Of a stretch of 64,000 nt of DNA, positions 35,239-47,168 are shown piece after piece. The stretch is from MFD01275-c22 sp963705885 (lineage in GTDB: Bacteria; Actinomycetota; Actinomycetes; JACCUZ01): NCBI GenBank assembly GCA_963705885.1, contig OY970120.1:186001-250000 (forward strand), written 5' to 3'. Position 1 is the first letter of the stretch. Each line of letters begins with the position of its first letter. The translations under genes were made by a program, and so were the position numbers. Below the pieces are notes generated by a model. The model made no database searches, was not told the DNA's origin, and saw only the letters and a program-made list of their open reading frames with translations.

Positions 35239-35281
35239 CCGCCGAGGCCCCGGTCACACAGCGTGACCGGGGCCTCGGCGG
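35239..35281 (-). terminator. Strong hairpin terminator downstream of phoH
   Basis: Perfect 19-bp arms, CCGCCGAGGCCCCGGTCAC (35239-35257) and its complement (35263-35281), with a 5-nt loop, beginning 5 bp after the phoH stop. A very stable intrinsic-type terminator without a U-tract, which also insulates the transglycosylase leader. Confidence 0.8.
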
Positions 35282-35285
35282 AAGG

Positions 35286-36602
35286 TCAGGCCGGCAGGTC
35301 CTCGAGCAGCTCGGTGACCAGCGCCGCGATGGGCGACCGCTCGGACCGGGTGAGCGTCACGTGGGCGAAGAGCGGGTGCCCCTTGAGCGCCTCGATCACC
35401 GCCGCGACGCCGTCGTGGCGGCCGACCCGCAGGTTGTCGCGCTGGGCCACGTCGTGGGTCAGCACGACCCGCGACCCCTGACCGACGCGGGAGAGCACGG
35501 TGAGCAGGACGTTGCGCTCCAGCGACTGCGCCTCGTCCACGATGACGAACGCGTCGTGCAGCGAGCGGCCGCGGATGTGCGTCAGGGGCAGCACCTCGAG
35601 CATGCCGCGGTCCATGATCTCGTCGACGACGTCGCCGGTGACGAGCGCGCCGAGGGTGTCGAACACCGCCTGCGCCCAGGGGTTCATCTTCTCGGACTCG
35701 TTGCCCGGCAGGTAGCCGAGGTCCTGGCCGCCCACGGCATACAGGGGCCGGAAGACGACGACCCGGCGGTGCTGCCGGCGCTCCATCACGGCCTCGAGGC
35801 CGGCGCACAGCGCGAGCGCGGACTTGCCCGTGCCGGCGCGGCCGCCGAGCGACACGATGCCGACGTCGGGGTCGAGCAGGATGTCGAGGGCGACCCGCTG
35901 CTCGGCGCTGCGGCCGTGCAACCCGAACGCGTCGCGGTCGCCGCGCACCAGCCGCACCTGCTTCTCGGGGGTCACCCGCCCGAGGGCGCTGCCCCGGTCG
36001 GAGACGAGCACCAGCCCGGTGTGGCACGGCAGCTCGCGCGCCTCGGCGAGGTCGGCGCGGTCGGTCTCGTAGAGACCGTCGACGAACTCGCCCGGCACCG
36101 GCACCTCGGCCATGCCGGTGAAGCCCGACTCGACGACGCCTTTGCCGCGGTACTCCTCCGCGACGATCCCGACCGCCGAGGCCTTGACCCGCATCGGCAG
36201 GTCCTTGCTCACCAGCGTGACGTCGGCCCCCTCGGCCGCGAGGTTGCGTGCGACGGCCAGGATGCGTGTGTCGTTGTCGCTGCCCTGTCCCATCGGCCGG
36301 AAGCCGTGGGGCAGCACCGCCAGGTCGGTGTGGTTGAGCTCGACGCGCACCGTGCCGCCGACGTCGCCGACCGGCAGCGGCTCGTCGAGCCGGCCGTGCT
36401 GCACCCGCAGGTCGTCGAGCAGCCGCAGCGCCTGGCGCGCGAAGTAGCCCAGCTCGGGGTGCGCCCGCTTCGCCTCGAGCTCGGTGATGACGACGACCGG
36501 GAGGACCACCTCGTGCTCGTCGAACTTCAGGACCGCGACCGGGTCGGCGAGCAGGACGCTGGTGTCGAGGACGAAGGTGCGCTGAGGCGCGGCAACGGTC
36601 AC
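35286..36602 (-). CDS. phoH: PIN domain-PhoH family ATPase
   Basis: A 438-residue PhoH2-type protein. The N-terminal PIN domain ([20 protein letters not shown], acidic residues at ITELEAK and [11 protein letters not shown]) would cut RNA. The C-terminal PhoH ATPase has Walker [16 protein letters not shown] near residue 250 and Walker [14 protein letters not shown]. Related proteins act as RNA helicase-nucleases. GTG 36602 is preceded by GGGGAAG. It is separated by 269 bp from the isoprenyl transferase upstream, a stretch with no gene and a GGCCGGTGCCGGCC-type palindrome near 36640. Confidence 0.93.
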   Translation of the reverse strand: MTVAAPQRTFVLDTSVLLADPVAVLKFDEHEVVLPVVVITELEAKRAHPELGYFARQALRLLDDLRVQHGRLDEPLPVGDVGGTVRVELNHTDLAVLPHGFRPMGQGSDNDTRILAVARNLAAEGADVTLVSKDLPMRVKASAVGIVAEEYRGKGVVESGFTGMAEVPVPGEFVDGLYETDRADLAEARELPCHTGLVLVSDRGSALGRVTPEKQVRLVRGDRDAFGLHGRSAEQRVALDILLDPDVGIVSLGGRAGTGKSALALCAGLEAVMERRQHRRVVVFRPLYAVGGQDLGYLPGNESEKMNPWAQAVFDTLGALVTGDVVDEIMDRGMLEVLPLTHIRGRSLHDAFVIVDEAQSLERNVLLTVLSRVGQGSRVVLTHDVAQRDNLRVGRHDGVAAVIEALKGHPLFAHVTLTRSERSPIAALVTELLEDLPA

Positions 36603-36871
36603 GAGGGCTTCCCCTTCGGGCTGCACCCGCGGGCACGGCCGGCACCGGCCGGCACCGCACGGGTGGGTTGGACGGCCGGGACCTGGCCCGGGAGCCGGTC
36701 GACGGCCCCCTCCCCCGTGCTCCGAACACGCACGCGCGTCTGCACGAAGTGGGCCTCCCGAGCGGCCGGCGCGGATGCCGTCCGCCGTTCCGGACGGTAC
36801 GCCGGGAGGAGCGCCCGACCGGGCCGGACACGCGGAAGTCGACTGTTCGGCCGTCGGCCGGACGACGCCAC

Positions 36872-37627
36872 CTACCCGCCGAAACGGCGACCCCTCGCGG
36901 CGTACGAGCGGATGGCGCGCAGGAAGTCGACCTTGCGGAAGTCCGGCCAGTAGGCCTCGCAGAAGTAGAACTCCGAGTGCGCGCTCTGCCAGAGCAGGAA
37001 ACCGGACAGCCGCTGCTCGCCGGAGGTCCTGATCACGAGGTCGGGGTCGGGCTGGCCCTTGGTGTAGAGGTGCTCGGCGATGTGCTCGACGTCGAGGAGC
37101 TGGGCGAGGTCCTCGATCGTGGTGCCCCGCGACGCGTGCTCCTGCAGCAGCGACCGCACGGCGTCGGCGATCTCGCGGCGGCCGCCGTAGCCGACGGCCA
37201 CGTTGACGTGCAGCCCCTCGACGTCCGCGGTGCGGGTCGCGGCGTCCTTGAGCGCGCGCGCCGTGTCGGAGGGCAGCAGGTCCAGGGCGCCGACCGGGTG
37301 CACCTTCCACCGCCCCTGCTCGGCGACGTCGTCGACGAGCGCCTCGATGATCGCGAGCAGCGGGGTCAGCTCGGACGGGGGCCGGTTCAGGTTGTCGGTG
37401 GAGAGGAGCCACAGCGTGACGACCTCGACGCCGACCTCCTCGCACCAGCCGAGGACCTCCTCGACCTTGTCGGCGCCGGCCCGCCAACCTCGGGAGTTCG
37501 GGGCGCCGGAGGCCTTGGCCCAACGGCGGTTGCCGTCGAGGATCACCCCGACGTGGCGCGGGATCTGCTCAGCGTCCAGCGATGACGCGATGCGCCGGGC
37601 GTAGAAGCCGTACAGCAGGTCCCGCAC
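36872..37627 (-). CDS. Cis-isoprenyl diphosphate synthase (UppS family, probably short-chain Z-farnesyl type)
   Basis: A 251-residue cis-prenyltransferase. The opening motif [17 protein letters not shown] holds the catalytic Asp; [24 protein letters not shown] and [25 protein letters not shown] are the IPP-binding and structural motifs. The C-terminus ends at [12 protein letters not shown]. Actinobacteria usually have two homologues, a decaprenyl synthase and a short-chain Z-FPP synthase; position next to trhA matches the latter in mycobacteria, but chain length is an inference. GTG start, divergent from trhA. Confidence 0.9.
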   Translation of the reverse strand: MRDLLYGFYARRIASSLDAEQIPRHVGVILDGNRRWAKASGAPNSRGWRAGADKVEEVLGWCEEVGVEVVTLWLLSTDNLNRPPSELTPLLAIIEALVDDVAEQGRWKVHPVGALDLLPSDTARALKDAATRTADVEGLHVNVAVGYGGRREIADAVRSLLQEHASRGTTIEDLAQLLDVEHIAEHLYTKGQPDPDLVIRTSGEQRLSGFLLWQSAHSEFYFCEAYWPDFRKVDFLRAIRSYAARGRRFGG

Positions 37628-37717
37628 GGTCGCTCAGCGTACGCCCGGGCACGGCGACTCCTGCCGCCTGCCGCCCGGCTCGTCGGACGCGTGTCGGAGC
37701 GGTTCCCCGCCGATACC

Positions 37718-37748
37718 TACCGGTTGGTAACTTACGGTGGCGTAGATT
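37718..37748 (+). promoter_or_regulatory. trhA promoter with TACC-n4-GGTA dyad
   Basis: A dyad TACCGGTTGGTA (37718-37729) precedes a -10-like TAGATT (37743-37748). The dyad lies where a -35 element would be, and the ATG is 12 bp beyond the -10, so the message would be nearly leaderless. The dyad could be a repressor site. Confidence 0.4.
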
Positions 37749-37760
37749 AGAGTCACGGAC

Positions 37761-38465
37761 ATGGAGCAGCCCGAGACGAGACGCCACGGGGTCCTGGAGA
37801 ACGTCGCCCACGACGTCGACGCCGTGGTCCAGGGGCTCAAGCCGCACCTGCGCGGGTGGCTGCACGCCGGCACGTTCCCGTTGGCGCTGGCCGCGGGCAT
37901 CGTCCTCGTCGCGCTCTCCGACGGCACGCGCGAGACGGTGGCCAACGCGATCTACGGGGCGAGCGCCGCCCTGCTGTTCGGCATCAGCGCGCTCTACCAC
38001 CGCGGCAACTGGTCGCCCTCCGCCGAGAAGCGCCTCAAGCGCCTCGACCACTCGAACATCTTCCTCATCATCGCCGGCACGTACACGCCCTTCAGCGTCA
38101 TCCTGCTCGACGGTCGCGGCGGCACGACGCTGCTCTGGATCGTCTGGGCGGCCGCACTGGGCGGCATCGCGTTCCGCGTGCTCTGGGTCGGCGCCCCGCG
38201 CTGGCTCTACACCCCGGTCTACATCGGTCTGGGCTGGGTGGCCGTGTTCTACCTCGGCGACATCCTCTCGGCCGGCGGCGCGGCGGTCGTGGCGCTGCTC
38301 GCCGTCGGCGGGGTGCTCTACAGCGCCGGTGGGGTCGTCTACGCCCTCAAGCGGCCCAACCCGTCGCCGCGCTGGTTCGGCTTCCACGAGGTGTTCCATG
38401 CGATGACGCTGGGGGCGTACGTCGTGCACTACATCGCGGTGTCGATCGCGACCTACAGGGCCTGA
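37761..38465 (+). CDS. trhA: Hemolysin III family membrane protein (TrhA/PAQR-like)
   Basis: A 234-residue seven-helix membrane protein of the PAQR/hemolysin III family. Signature residues are present: YGASAALLFGISALYHRGNW, RLDHSNIFLIIAGTYTPFSVI, and FGFHEVFHAMTLGAYVVHYIAV, whose Ser, Asp and three His form the metal site. Bacterial TrhA is linked to membrane energetics and fluidity. Divergent from the isoprenyl transferase, a neighbourhood common in actinobacteria. Confidence 0.93.
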   Translation: MEQPETRRHGVLENVAHDVDAVVQGLKPHLRGWLHAGTFPLALAAGIVLVALSDGTRETVANAIYGASAALLFGISALYHRGNWSPSAEKRLKRLDHSNIFLIIAGTYTPFSVILLDGRGGTTLLWIVWAAALGGIAFRVLWVGAPRWLYTPVYIGLGWVAVFYLGDILSAGGAAVVALLAVGGVLYSAGGVVYALKRPNPSPRWFGFHEVFHAMTLGAYVVHYIAVSIATYRA

Positions 38466-38471
38466 TCGGTC

Positions 38472-39011
38472 TCAGGTCGCCTCGGCGTCCGGCCCCTGCC
38501 CGCGCACGCGCTCGACGTTCTCCATCGCCTCGCGCAGCTCGGCCAGCCAGTCCTCGGAGTGCTGGCCCACCAGCCGCACGCACCAGGCCAGCGCCTCGGA
38601 CCGCGACCGTGCGACGCCGGCCGCGACGAGGGTGTCGAGCACCATCCGCTGGGGCTGGCGCAGCCGCGTCATCACGGGGACGGCGAGGTGGGTGAAGAGC
38701 ACCCTCGAGCCGTCGGTCTCCACGCCCCAGGCGACCTTGCGACCGAACCGGTGCTCGGCCTCTCGGGCGATCGCGATGCGGTGGTCCCGCGTGTCCTCCC
38801 GGAAGCCGCGGACCCGGCCCTCGACGGCCGCGGACCGCTCCGCCGGCGACGCGCCCTCCGCGACGTCGGGTGCGGCCAGCGGGCCGACCACCGTGACCTC
38901 CTCGCGGTCGACGGTCACCTCGACCGGGCCGGCGAACCACTCCTGCGGGAGCCGGCCGGTGAACCAGCCCCGCACCGACTCCGCGTCGGTGTCGTGCTCG
39001 TGTCGTCTCAT
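38472..39011 (-). CDS. Conserved hypothetical protein, possible ribbon-helix-helix end
   Basis: A 179-residue soluble protein. Early residues include GWFTGRLPQEWFAGPVEVTVDREEVTVVG, a strand-rich segment; the middle (FREDTRDHRIAIAREAEHRFGRKVAWGVE) is charged helical. The end, RMVLDTLVAAGVARSRSEALAWCVRLVGQHSEDWL, resembles ribbon-helix-helix DNA-binding proteins, which also use R-S-R-S-E-A. I recognise it as a conserved actinobacterial protein but know no function. The gene's upstream region carries AT-rich direct repeats that stand out and could be its operator. It converges on trhA with a 6-bp gap. Confidence 0.6.
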   Translation of the reverse strand: MRRHEHDTDAESVRGWFTGRLPQEWFAGPVEVTVDREEVTVVGPLAAPDVAEGASPAERSAAVEGRVRGFREDTRDHRIAIAREAEHRFGRKVAWGVETDGSRVLFTHLAVPVMTRLRQPQRMVLDTLVAAGVARSRSEALAWCVRLVGQHSEDWLAELREAMENVERVRGQGPDAEAT

Positions 39012-39020
39012 GCAATGACA

Positions 39021-39034
39021 ATTACACGATTACA
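39021..39034 (-). promoter_or_regulatory. AT-rich direct repeats upstream of the hypothetical gene
   Basis: ATTACACG-ATTACA on the plus strand (TGTAATCG-TGTAAT toward the gene), two TGTAAT units 8 bp apart, 10-23 bp upstream of ATG 39011. The patch is markedly AT-rich for this chromosome and may be a -10 region or operator. Confidence 0.4.
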
Positions 39035-39053
39035 TCGTTAGCGCCAGAGCCGT

Positions 39054-39559
39054 TCACCCACGGCGTACCGGCTCCCGGGGCTGCTCGTAGACGACGTAGC
39101 GGAGCTCGCCGACGCGGTGGGTGCCGGCCTCGTGGAACCCGAGCCTCTCCAAGAGGGCGCGGCCGCGGGCGTTCCACTCCTGCACCACGGCGCGCAGCCG
39201 GACCGTCCCGGGCACCTGCCAGCCGTGGTCGAGCACCGCGGAGGCGAAGGCGCGGCCCCTGCCCTGCCCGGTCAGGTCCGGGCGCATCCCCACGCCGACG
39301 TCGAGCACGCCCGTCTCGGCGTCCAGGCCGGGGACGCGCGCCTCGAGGCCGAAGCAGGCGAACCCCACGACCTCGCTGTCACCGCCCTGGCTGTCGACCG
39401 CGCCATCGCCGTCGCCGTCGTCGCCGTCGTCGACGACCGCCCAGTAGCCCTCGCCCGGGTCGACCGGCCCGCCGACGTCGTAGACCGCCCACGGCCCGGG
39501 GTAGGACCAGCCGGCCATCGCCTCGCCCTGCTCCGGGGTGAGCGGCCGCACCCGGAACG

Positions 39560-39563
<4 letters not shown>
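39054..39563 (-). CDS. GNAT family N-acetyltransferase
   Basis: A 169-residue acetyltransferase. After [18 protein letters not shown] comes an acidic low-complexity loop ([17 protein letters not shown]). The acetyl-CoA site is [21 protein letters not shown], with the Q/R-x2-G-x-G/A pattern; [17 protein letters not shown] is the C-terminal GNAT motif. Substrate is unknown. The GTG overlaps the stop of the DUF255 gene (GTGA), so the two are cotranscribed. The Asp/Gly loop comes from a short GTC/GCC tandem stretch and may vary in length. Confidence 0.88.
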
Positions 39564-41593
<2,030 letters not shown>

Positions 41594-41681
41594 GTCCCGA
41601 CCTGACGGCTGTCGAACGGCATGGACACGACGCCCAGCATCGCACCCACGGCCTGCCGGCCACCGGGCCGGCCGTCGACCG

Positions 41682-43904
41682 TCAGCGGCGCGCCCCGCCG
41701 ACCTCCGCCGCCCGTGCCGTGCGGGGCCCGTCGCTCTGCGCCGGCAGGGCCGCCCCGACGCTCGCGGGCGCCGGGGGGGCCTGCGGCACCGTCGGGTCGC
41801 TCTCGAGACTGAGGTGGGGCAGCACGCGGTCCAGCCATCGGGGCAGCCACCAGTTGGCCCGCCCCATCAGCGCCATCGTCGCGGGCACCAGGACCATCCG
41901 GACGACGGTCGCGTCGATGACGATGGCGGTCGCCAGGCCCAGTCCGATCATCTTCACGAACGGCGAGGGGTTGGTGACGAACGCGAGGAACACGAACATC
42001 ATGATCAGCGCTCCGGACGTGATGACCCGCCCGGTCGATGCCAGGCCGCGGGCCACGGACTCGGCGTTGTCCCCGGTGGCGTGGAACGCCTCGCGGATGC
42101 GCGAGACGAGGAACACCTCGTAGTCCATCGACAGCCCGAACAGCACGGCGAAGAAGATCACCGGCAGCGGCGAGGCGATCCGGTAGGTGCCCTCGAGGCC
42201 GAACAGACCGCTCAGCCAGCCCCACTGGAAGACGGCGACGACGACGCCGTAGGCCCCCCCGATGGACAGCAGGTTCATCGCGGCGGCCTTGAGCGGGACG
42301 GTCACGGACCGGAACACGATCGTCAGCAGCAGGATCGAGGCCGCCAGGATCGCGCCGATGAACAGCGGCAGGGTGTCCGACAGCTGCTTGTCCAGGTCGA
42401 GGGTCAGCGCGGTCGGGCCGGTGACGTACACCCCGTCCGGCGTGACGGCGCGGACCCGCTCGAGCGTCCGCACCGTGGCGGGGTCGCCCGGCTCGGTGGT
42501 GGGACGGGTGGGCAGCACGACCGTGTCGCCGGCCGTGTTGGCCTGCGGGGCGCCGACCTCCGCGATTCCGGGGACGGCAGCGATGCGCCCGAGCAGGTCG
42601 GCGACGTCCCCGGCTCCCAGGCCGGTGCGCCGAAGGTCGGCGACGACGAGCAGCGGGGCGTTGACGCCGGGGCCGAAGCCGTCGGCCAGCAGGTCGTACG
42701 CCTTGCGCTCCGTCTGCGCAGTCGGGTTGTCGCCGGCGTCCGGGAAGCCCGTGCTCAGCGACAGCGCCGGGGCAGCAAGGGTCAGCAGGAACAGCGACCC
42801 GACGACCAGGGCCGGCCAGGGCCGCGCGGAGATCCGGTGGGCCAGCCGCCACCAGGCGGTCGCCTCGGCGGGCTTGGCGGCGCGACGCCGGCCCACGACG
42901 CGTCCCGCGTCGATGCGGTCGCCGAGCAGCGAGAGGATCGCCGGCAGCAGGGTGGTCGCGGTGGCCACGGCGAACAGCACGACGATCGAGGTGCCGAGCC
43001 CGATGGAGGCGAGGAAGCCGACGCCGGTGAGCGCGAGGGCGGCCATCGCCAGCACCACGGTCATGCCGGCGAAGAACACGGCGGTGCCGGAGGAGCCCAT
43101 GGCTGCCGACAGCGCGGGCGCGTTGGCCTGCCCGGCGGCGCGGTTCTCGCGGTACCGGGACACGATGAACAGCGCGTAGTCGATGCCGACGCCCAGCCCC
43201 ACCATCGCGCCGATCGTCGGCGCGGCGGTGGAGACGGTCAGGCCGCCGGCCAGCAGCACGACGCCGCTGAGCCCGACACCCACGGCGACCAGGGCGAGGA
43301 CGATCGGGACGAGCGCGGCAACGACGGTCCCGAACGCGACGAGGAGCACGACGAGCGCTGCCACGAGACCGACGACCTCGGCGCCCGAGGACTCCTCCTC
43401 GGCGTTGAGGAACGCGGCGTCGCCGCCGAACTCGGCCTGCACGCCGCCGGCGCGGGCGGGCGCGAGGGCCGCGACCAGCTCGGCCGCCGTGTCGCGACCG
43501 AACTCCGTCGACGGCACGTCCAGGGTGATCTCGGCGAACCCGACCCGCCCGTCGGCGGACACCCTGCCGGCCTCGAACGGGTCACCGACCGTGGCGACGT
43601 GCTCGATCGTCGCGACCCGCTCCAGCGCCGACGCGACGCCCGGCCGGAAGCTGTCCAGCCGCCGGCCGTCTGGGGCGGCGAACACCGCGACCGCGGTGCC
43701 GCCCGCCGCCGCGGGGAACCTCTCGTCGAGCAGGTCCATCGCGTCGGCGCTCTCGCTGCCCGGTGCGCTGAAGTCGTCGGCGAACGCGCCACCGACGGCA
43801 CCGGAGAGGACGACCACGAGAGCGGCAAGGACCGCCCACGCGCCGATCGTGGTCCATGGTCTGCGGGCACTGACGTCGCCGATGCGGCGGATGAAGCGGT
43901 TCAT
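41682..43904 (-). CDS. MMPL family transporter
   Basis: A 740-residue RND-type exporter with about 12 membrane segments in two halves. The first helix is [20 protein letters not shown]; a porter loop holds [23 protein letters not shown]. Helices 4-5 carry [19 protein letters not shown], with the Asp-Tyr pair used for proton relay, mirrored in the second half by [18 protein letters not shown]. Actinobacterial MMPL proteins export lipids, siderophores or drugs. It lies 27 bp downstream of a small conserved gene and is likely controlled by the MalT-type regulator upstream. AGGAG precedes the ATG. Confidence 0.93.
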   Translation of the reverse strand: MNRFIRRIGDVSARRPWTTIGAWAVLAALVVVLSGAVGGAFADDFSAPGSESADAMDLLDERFPAAAGGTAVAVFAAPDGRRLDSFRPGVASALERVATIEHVATVGDPFEAGRVSADGRVGFAEITLDVPSTEFGRDTAAELVAALAPARAGGVQAEFGGDAAFLNAEEESSGAEVVGLVAALVVLLVAFGTVVAALVPIVLALVAVGVGLSGVVLLAGGLTVSTAAPTIGAMVGLGVGIDYALFIVSRYRENRAAGQANAPALSAAMGSSGTAVFFAGMTVVLAMAALALTGVGFLASIGLGTSIVVLFAVATATTLLPAILSLLGDRIDAGRVVGRRRAAKPAEATAWWRLAHRISARPWPALVVGSLFLLTLAAPALSLSTGFPDAGDNPTAQTERKAYDLLADGFGPGVNAPLLVVADLRRTGLGAGDVADLLGRIAAVPGIAEVGAPQANTAGDTVVLPTRPTTEPGDPATVRTLERVRAVTPDGVYVTGPTALTLDLDKQLSDTLPLFIGAILAASILLLTIVFRSVTVPLKAAAMNLLSIGGAYGVVVAVFQWGWLSGLFGLEGTYRIASPLPVIFFAVLFGLSMDYEVFLVSRIREAFHATGDNAESVARGLASTGRVITSGALIMMFVFLAFVTNPSPFVKMIGLGLATAIVIDATVVRMVLVPATMALMGRANWWLPRWLDRVLPHLSLESDPTVPQAPPAPASVGAALPAQSDGPRTARAAEVGGARR

Positions 43905-43931
43905 GGCGTGCTCCTGTCGTGGGTGGGTGGG

Positions 43932-44204
43932 TCAGCGGGGCCGGGCGGAGTCAGCGGGCTGGTCGGGTGCGACCCGGGCGACGGACACCAGAGGCAGGCC
44001 CAGGTCGCGGACCTTCTGCAGCAGGCCGTGCAGGGCGGCCTGGTCGGCGACCGGGCCGCGCAGGACGGTGGTCTCGTCGCTCCGGTGGGTCAGGGCCAGC
44101 CCGTCGAACCACGCCGCCCACCGCTGGTCGAGGTGGCCGGCGATCCGGATCTCGTACTGCCCGGCCCGGTGCCTGCCGCCGGTCGGTGCATCGTCGTCGC
44201 TCAT
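43932..44204 (-). CDS. Small conserved hypothetical protein ahead of the MMPL exporter
   Basis: A 90-residue soluble protein with the pattern YEIRIAGHLDQRWAAWFDGLAL, ETTVLRGPVADQAALHGLLQKVRDLGLPLVSVARV. I have seen closely similar small proteins encoded beside regulators and transporters in actinobacteria, but the family has no function known to me. The alternating beta/alpha pattern suggests a ferredoxin-like or ACT-like fold. ATG 44204 is the internal start; the frame runs open to 44258. It is the first gene of the MMPL operon. Confidence 0.75.
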   Translation of the reverse strand: MSDDDAPTGGRHRAGQYEIRIAGHLDQRWAAWFDGLALTHRSDETTVLRGPVADQAALHGLLQKVRDLGLPLVSVARVAPDQPADSARPR

Positions 44205-44279
44205 GGGGCACCCTTCGCGTCGCTCCCGATGGATCGGCGTCGTCGCACGTCGGTCCATGTCTGGGGAACCTAGGAAGGG

Positions 44280-44316
44280 ATGTGGTGAGCCGGGATCACC
44301 ACATGTGGTGAGCCGG
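44280..44316. promoter_or_regulatory. Operator candidate for the MalT-type regulator, ahead of the MMPL operon
   Basis: ATGTGGTGAGCCGG is repeated exactly at 44280-44293 and 44303-44316 (23-bp period). The second copy is the right half of a perfect 14-bp palindrome, CACCACATGTGGTG (44297-44310). A -10-like TAGGTT on the minus strand (44272-44267) lies just downstream, followed by the small gene at 44204. The arrangement fits an activator site next to a promoter. Confidence 0.55.
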
Positions 44317-44351
44317 AGGGTGAACCTGCACGCGCCCTGGCGGAGGCGGGC

Positions 44352-47111
44352 TCAGCCGTGCCGGCGCAGCAGGTCGAGCTCCTCGGCCCGGCGGACCGCC
44401 GCCCGTCGGTTGTTCACGCCGAGCTTCGTGTAGATGTTCTTGGTGTGCGTGCGCACCGTGTTCAGGGACAGCACCAGCTCGCGGGCGATGTCCGGGCCGC
44501 CGAGGTCGGTCGCCAGCAGCCGGAGCACGTCCAGCTCTCGGTCGCTCAACGGCTCGACCACCCCGGCCGCCGCGGCCGGCCGCGCCGAGGTCGCGCCGAG
44601 ACTGGTCAGCAGCCGCCGGACGTAGGCGGTGGCGGTCCCGCGTTGCGCGGCCGCTGCGAGCAGGGCACCCATCGGCGGCCCCTCGTCGGTGAAGATCCGG
44701 ACGTAGTCCTCAGGCTCGGCCAGCGTCAGGGCGCGACCCAACGGGAGAAGTGCCGCCACGGTGTCGCCGCGCGCCTGGTGCGCGAGCGCCTGCAGCACCA
44801 GGATCTCGAGGACGGTCCCGGTCCTGCCGCCGTCCTCGGCTGCCCGCAGGAGACGTTGCAGCAGCGCGAGCGCCTGCTGCCCGGAGCTCACCCACCGCTC
44901 GCTCCGGTACTCGGCGAGCAGCATCCTGGCGACGGTGACGTGCTCGAACTCGCGCAGGTATGTGACGTCGTCCTGCGCCGACGGGCCACGATCGCGCGCC
45001 CACCGGCGAACCTCGTCCAGCTTCCCCTGCGCGAGCCACACCCGAGCCCGCATCGCGGGGATCGGCCGCACGTCGGGTGAGAAGTCACCGGCGTACACAC
45101 GGTCCGCGTCGGCAAGCAGGTTCGCTGCGGCGTCGAGGTCCCCTTCGGCCTCCCGGACCCGGGCCGTCGCGACCCGCCAGCGGTGGGGGTTCTGCGGCAG
45201 GCCGAGGTGCTCGCCGAGCTCCTGGCTGCGCAGCAGGAGCTCGTTCGCGCTCGCCAGGTCGTCCCGCTCGCGGTGGAGCGCGGCCATCCCGACGTACATG
45301 TCGGCCGTTCCCCGCAGGACCTGCCCTCCCTGCGCCGCGGCGAGCCGCAACGCCTCCTCGTACGTGCGCATGGCGTCGACGAGCCGGCCCTGGACGATCT
45401 GGAGGTCGCCCAGCGTGACCGCCAGCCCGAGGACGTCGGCGATGTGGCCCGCCCGCTGCATGTGCTTCCACGACTCGGCGTAACCCGCCTGCGCCGCCGC
45501 GACGTCCCCCTCCCCCCACGACGCGAGCCCGATGAGTGCCGACGCGGCTGCTCGCCCCAGGTCGTCGGCACCGGCGAGGTCGAGCGCCCGGCCGGCGTGG
45601 GCGATGCAGCCGGCGCGGTCACCGAGCAGAAGCGCCTGCCCGGCGCGGTGCACGGCGACCCACGTGGGCAGCGTGCGGAACCCCTCCTCGTCCAGGACGA
45701 CCATGTCCGGAGGCCGGTTGTGAGGTCCCCGCCCCTCGCCCGACGTGGCGTCCAGCCACCGCTCGGCGTTGCGCAGGTACGGCTCGACACCGTCGATCCG
45801 GCCGGTGGACATGAGGGACCCCACGTAGCCGTTGCTGAGCACCGGCCTGACCCGGAACTGCGCGTCGGGGATGGCCTCCATCCAGCGTCGCAGGGTCCCC
45901 TCCTGCCGGAGCCGCCGCAGGGACGGCGCCGCCAGCTCGACCAGGTCCGCGGCGCGGTCGGCGTCCCCGGCCGCCAGCGCGTGGTCGATGGCGACGGCCC
46001 GTTCGCCGTTCGCCTCGTACCAGGCGCTCGCGTTCCGGTGCAGCGCCGGGACGAGGTCGGGCTGCTCGTCGAGCAGCCGGGCACGCAGGACGTCGGCGAA
46101 GAGGTGGTGGTAGCGGTACCACCGGCGACGGTCGTCCAGCGGCACGAGGAACAGGTTCCCCCGGTCCAGCGCGTCCAGCATCGCCTTCCCGCCGCCCCGT
46201 CCGGTGACGGCGTCGCACAGTGGACCGCTGAGCCGGTCGAGGACGGCGGTCTCCAGCAGGAAGCGGTGGACATCGTCGGGCTGGCGGGCCAGCACCTCCT
46301 CGGCCAGGTAGTCCACGACGTAGCGGGCGTCCCCGGCGAAGCCGGCGATGAAGTCCGTGGCGTCGTCCCGGCCCTGCAGCGACAGCGCCGCCAGCTGGAG
46401 CGCCGCGATCCACCCCTCGGTGCGACCCTCCAGCGCCGCCACGTCCCCAGTGCTCAGCTGCAGGCCCATCACGCCGTTGAGGTAGGCGACAGCCTCCTCG
46501 GGGCTGAAGCGCAGGTCGGCGGCCCGCACCTCGACCAGCTCCCCTCGCGCTCGCAGTCGGGCCAGCGGCAGCGCGGGGTCGGAGCGGCCGGCGATGACCA
46601 GGTGCAGTCGCGGCGGCACGTGGTCGAGCAGGAACGCCATCGACTCGTGCACCTCGGTGGCGTCGATGACGTGGTAGTCGTCGAGGACGAGCACGATGTC
46701 GCGGTCGGTGGCACCGAGGTCGTTGAGCAGGGTGGTGAGCACCGCGGTGATCGGGGCCGGCTGGGCGGAGCGCAGGAGGGCGAGGGTGCTCGCGCCCACC
46801 CCGGGAGCCGCCCTCTGCAGCGCGGCGACGACGTACGTCCAGAAGGTCGCGAGCTGGTTGTCGCCCCGGTCGAGCGACACCCAGGCGGTGGTCCGCTCGT
46901 CGGCCGGCACCGGACGGTCCTGCCCGGCGGCCAGCCAGTCGGTGAGAACCGTCGTCTTGCCGAAGCCGGCCGGTGCCGAGACGAGCAGCAGCGTCGAGGC
47001 GGCACCGCGATCCAGGTGCCGGCTCAGCCGCGGCCGGGGCACCAGACGCCGGGGCGCCGGGGGGACGTACAGCTTCGTGTCGAGCAGGAGGGTCGGCGCC
47101 ACCGTCTGCAC
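44352..47111 (-). CDS. MalT-like LuxR-family transcriptional activator
   Basis: A 919-residue MalT/LAL-type activator. The N-terminus reads LLDTKLYVPPAPRRLVPRPRL, then Walker A VSAPAGFGKTTVLTDWL near residue 47 and Walker B IVLVLDDYHVID. The winged-helix and TPR-like middle follows, ending with a LuxR helix-turn-helix: LSDRELDVLRLLATDLGGPDIARELVLS and TVRTHTKNIYTKLGVNNR. It lies directly upstream of the small gene-MMPL operon on the same strand, so that operon is the obvious target. Starts with GTG; inducer unknown. Confidence 0.93.
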   Translation of the reverse strand: MQTVAPTLLLDTKLYVPPAPRRLVPRPRLSRHLDRGAASTLLLVSAPAGFGKTTVLTDWLAAGQDRPVPADERTTAWVSLDRGDNQLATFWTYVVAALQRAAPGVGASTLALLRSAQPAPITAVLTTLLNDLGATDRDIVLVLDDYHVIDATEVHESMAFLLDHVPPRLHLVIAGRSDPALPLARLRARGELVEVRAADLRFSPEEAVAYLNGVMGLQLSTGDVAALEGRTEGWIAALQLAALSLQGRDDATDFIAGFAGDARYVVDYLAEEVLARQPDDVHRFLLETAVLDRLSGPLCDAVTGRGGGKAMLDALDRGNLFLVPLDDRRRWYRYHHLFADVLRARLLDEQPDLVPALHRNASAWYEANGERAVAIDHALAAGDADRAADLVELAAPSLRRLRQEGTLRRWMEAIPDAQFRVRPVLSNGYVGSLMSTGRIDGVEPYLRNAERWLDATSGEGRGPHNRPPDMVVLDEEGFRTLPTWVAVHRAGQALLLGDRAGCIAHAGRALDLAGADDLGRAAASALIGLASWGEGDVAAAQAGYAESWKHMQRAGHIADVLGLAVTLGDLQIVQGRLVDAMRTYEEALRLAAAQGGQVLRGTADMYVGMAALHRERDDLASANELLLRSQELGEHLGLPQNPHRWRVATARVREAEGDLDAAANLLADADRVYAGDFSPDVRPIPAMRARVWLAQGKLDEVRRWARDRGPSAQDDVTYLREFEHVTVARMLLAEYRSERWVSSGQQALALLQRLLRAAEDGGRTGTVLEILVLQALAHQARGDTVAALLPLGRALTLAEPEDYVRIFTDEGPPMGALLAAAAQRGTATAYVRRLLTSLGATSARPAAAAGVVEPLSDRELDVLRLLATDLGGPDIARELVLSLNTVRTHTKNIYTKLGVNNRRAAVRRAEELDLLRRHG

Positions 47112-47168
47112 CTGCTCAGGCTAGAGCGCCGCAGGCAAGGCTGGAGGCCTGCGCCGCGTCCCGGGTGT

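Noticed and set aside
36603..36871. 90-residue minus-strand frame between phoH and the isoprenyl transferase
   Set aside because: Arg/Pro-rich translation, no ribosome site and no family resemblance; typical of GC-rich intergenic DNA.
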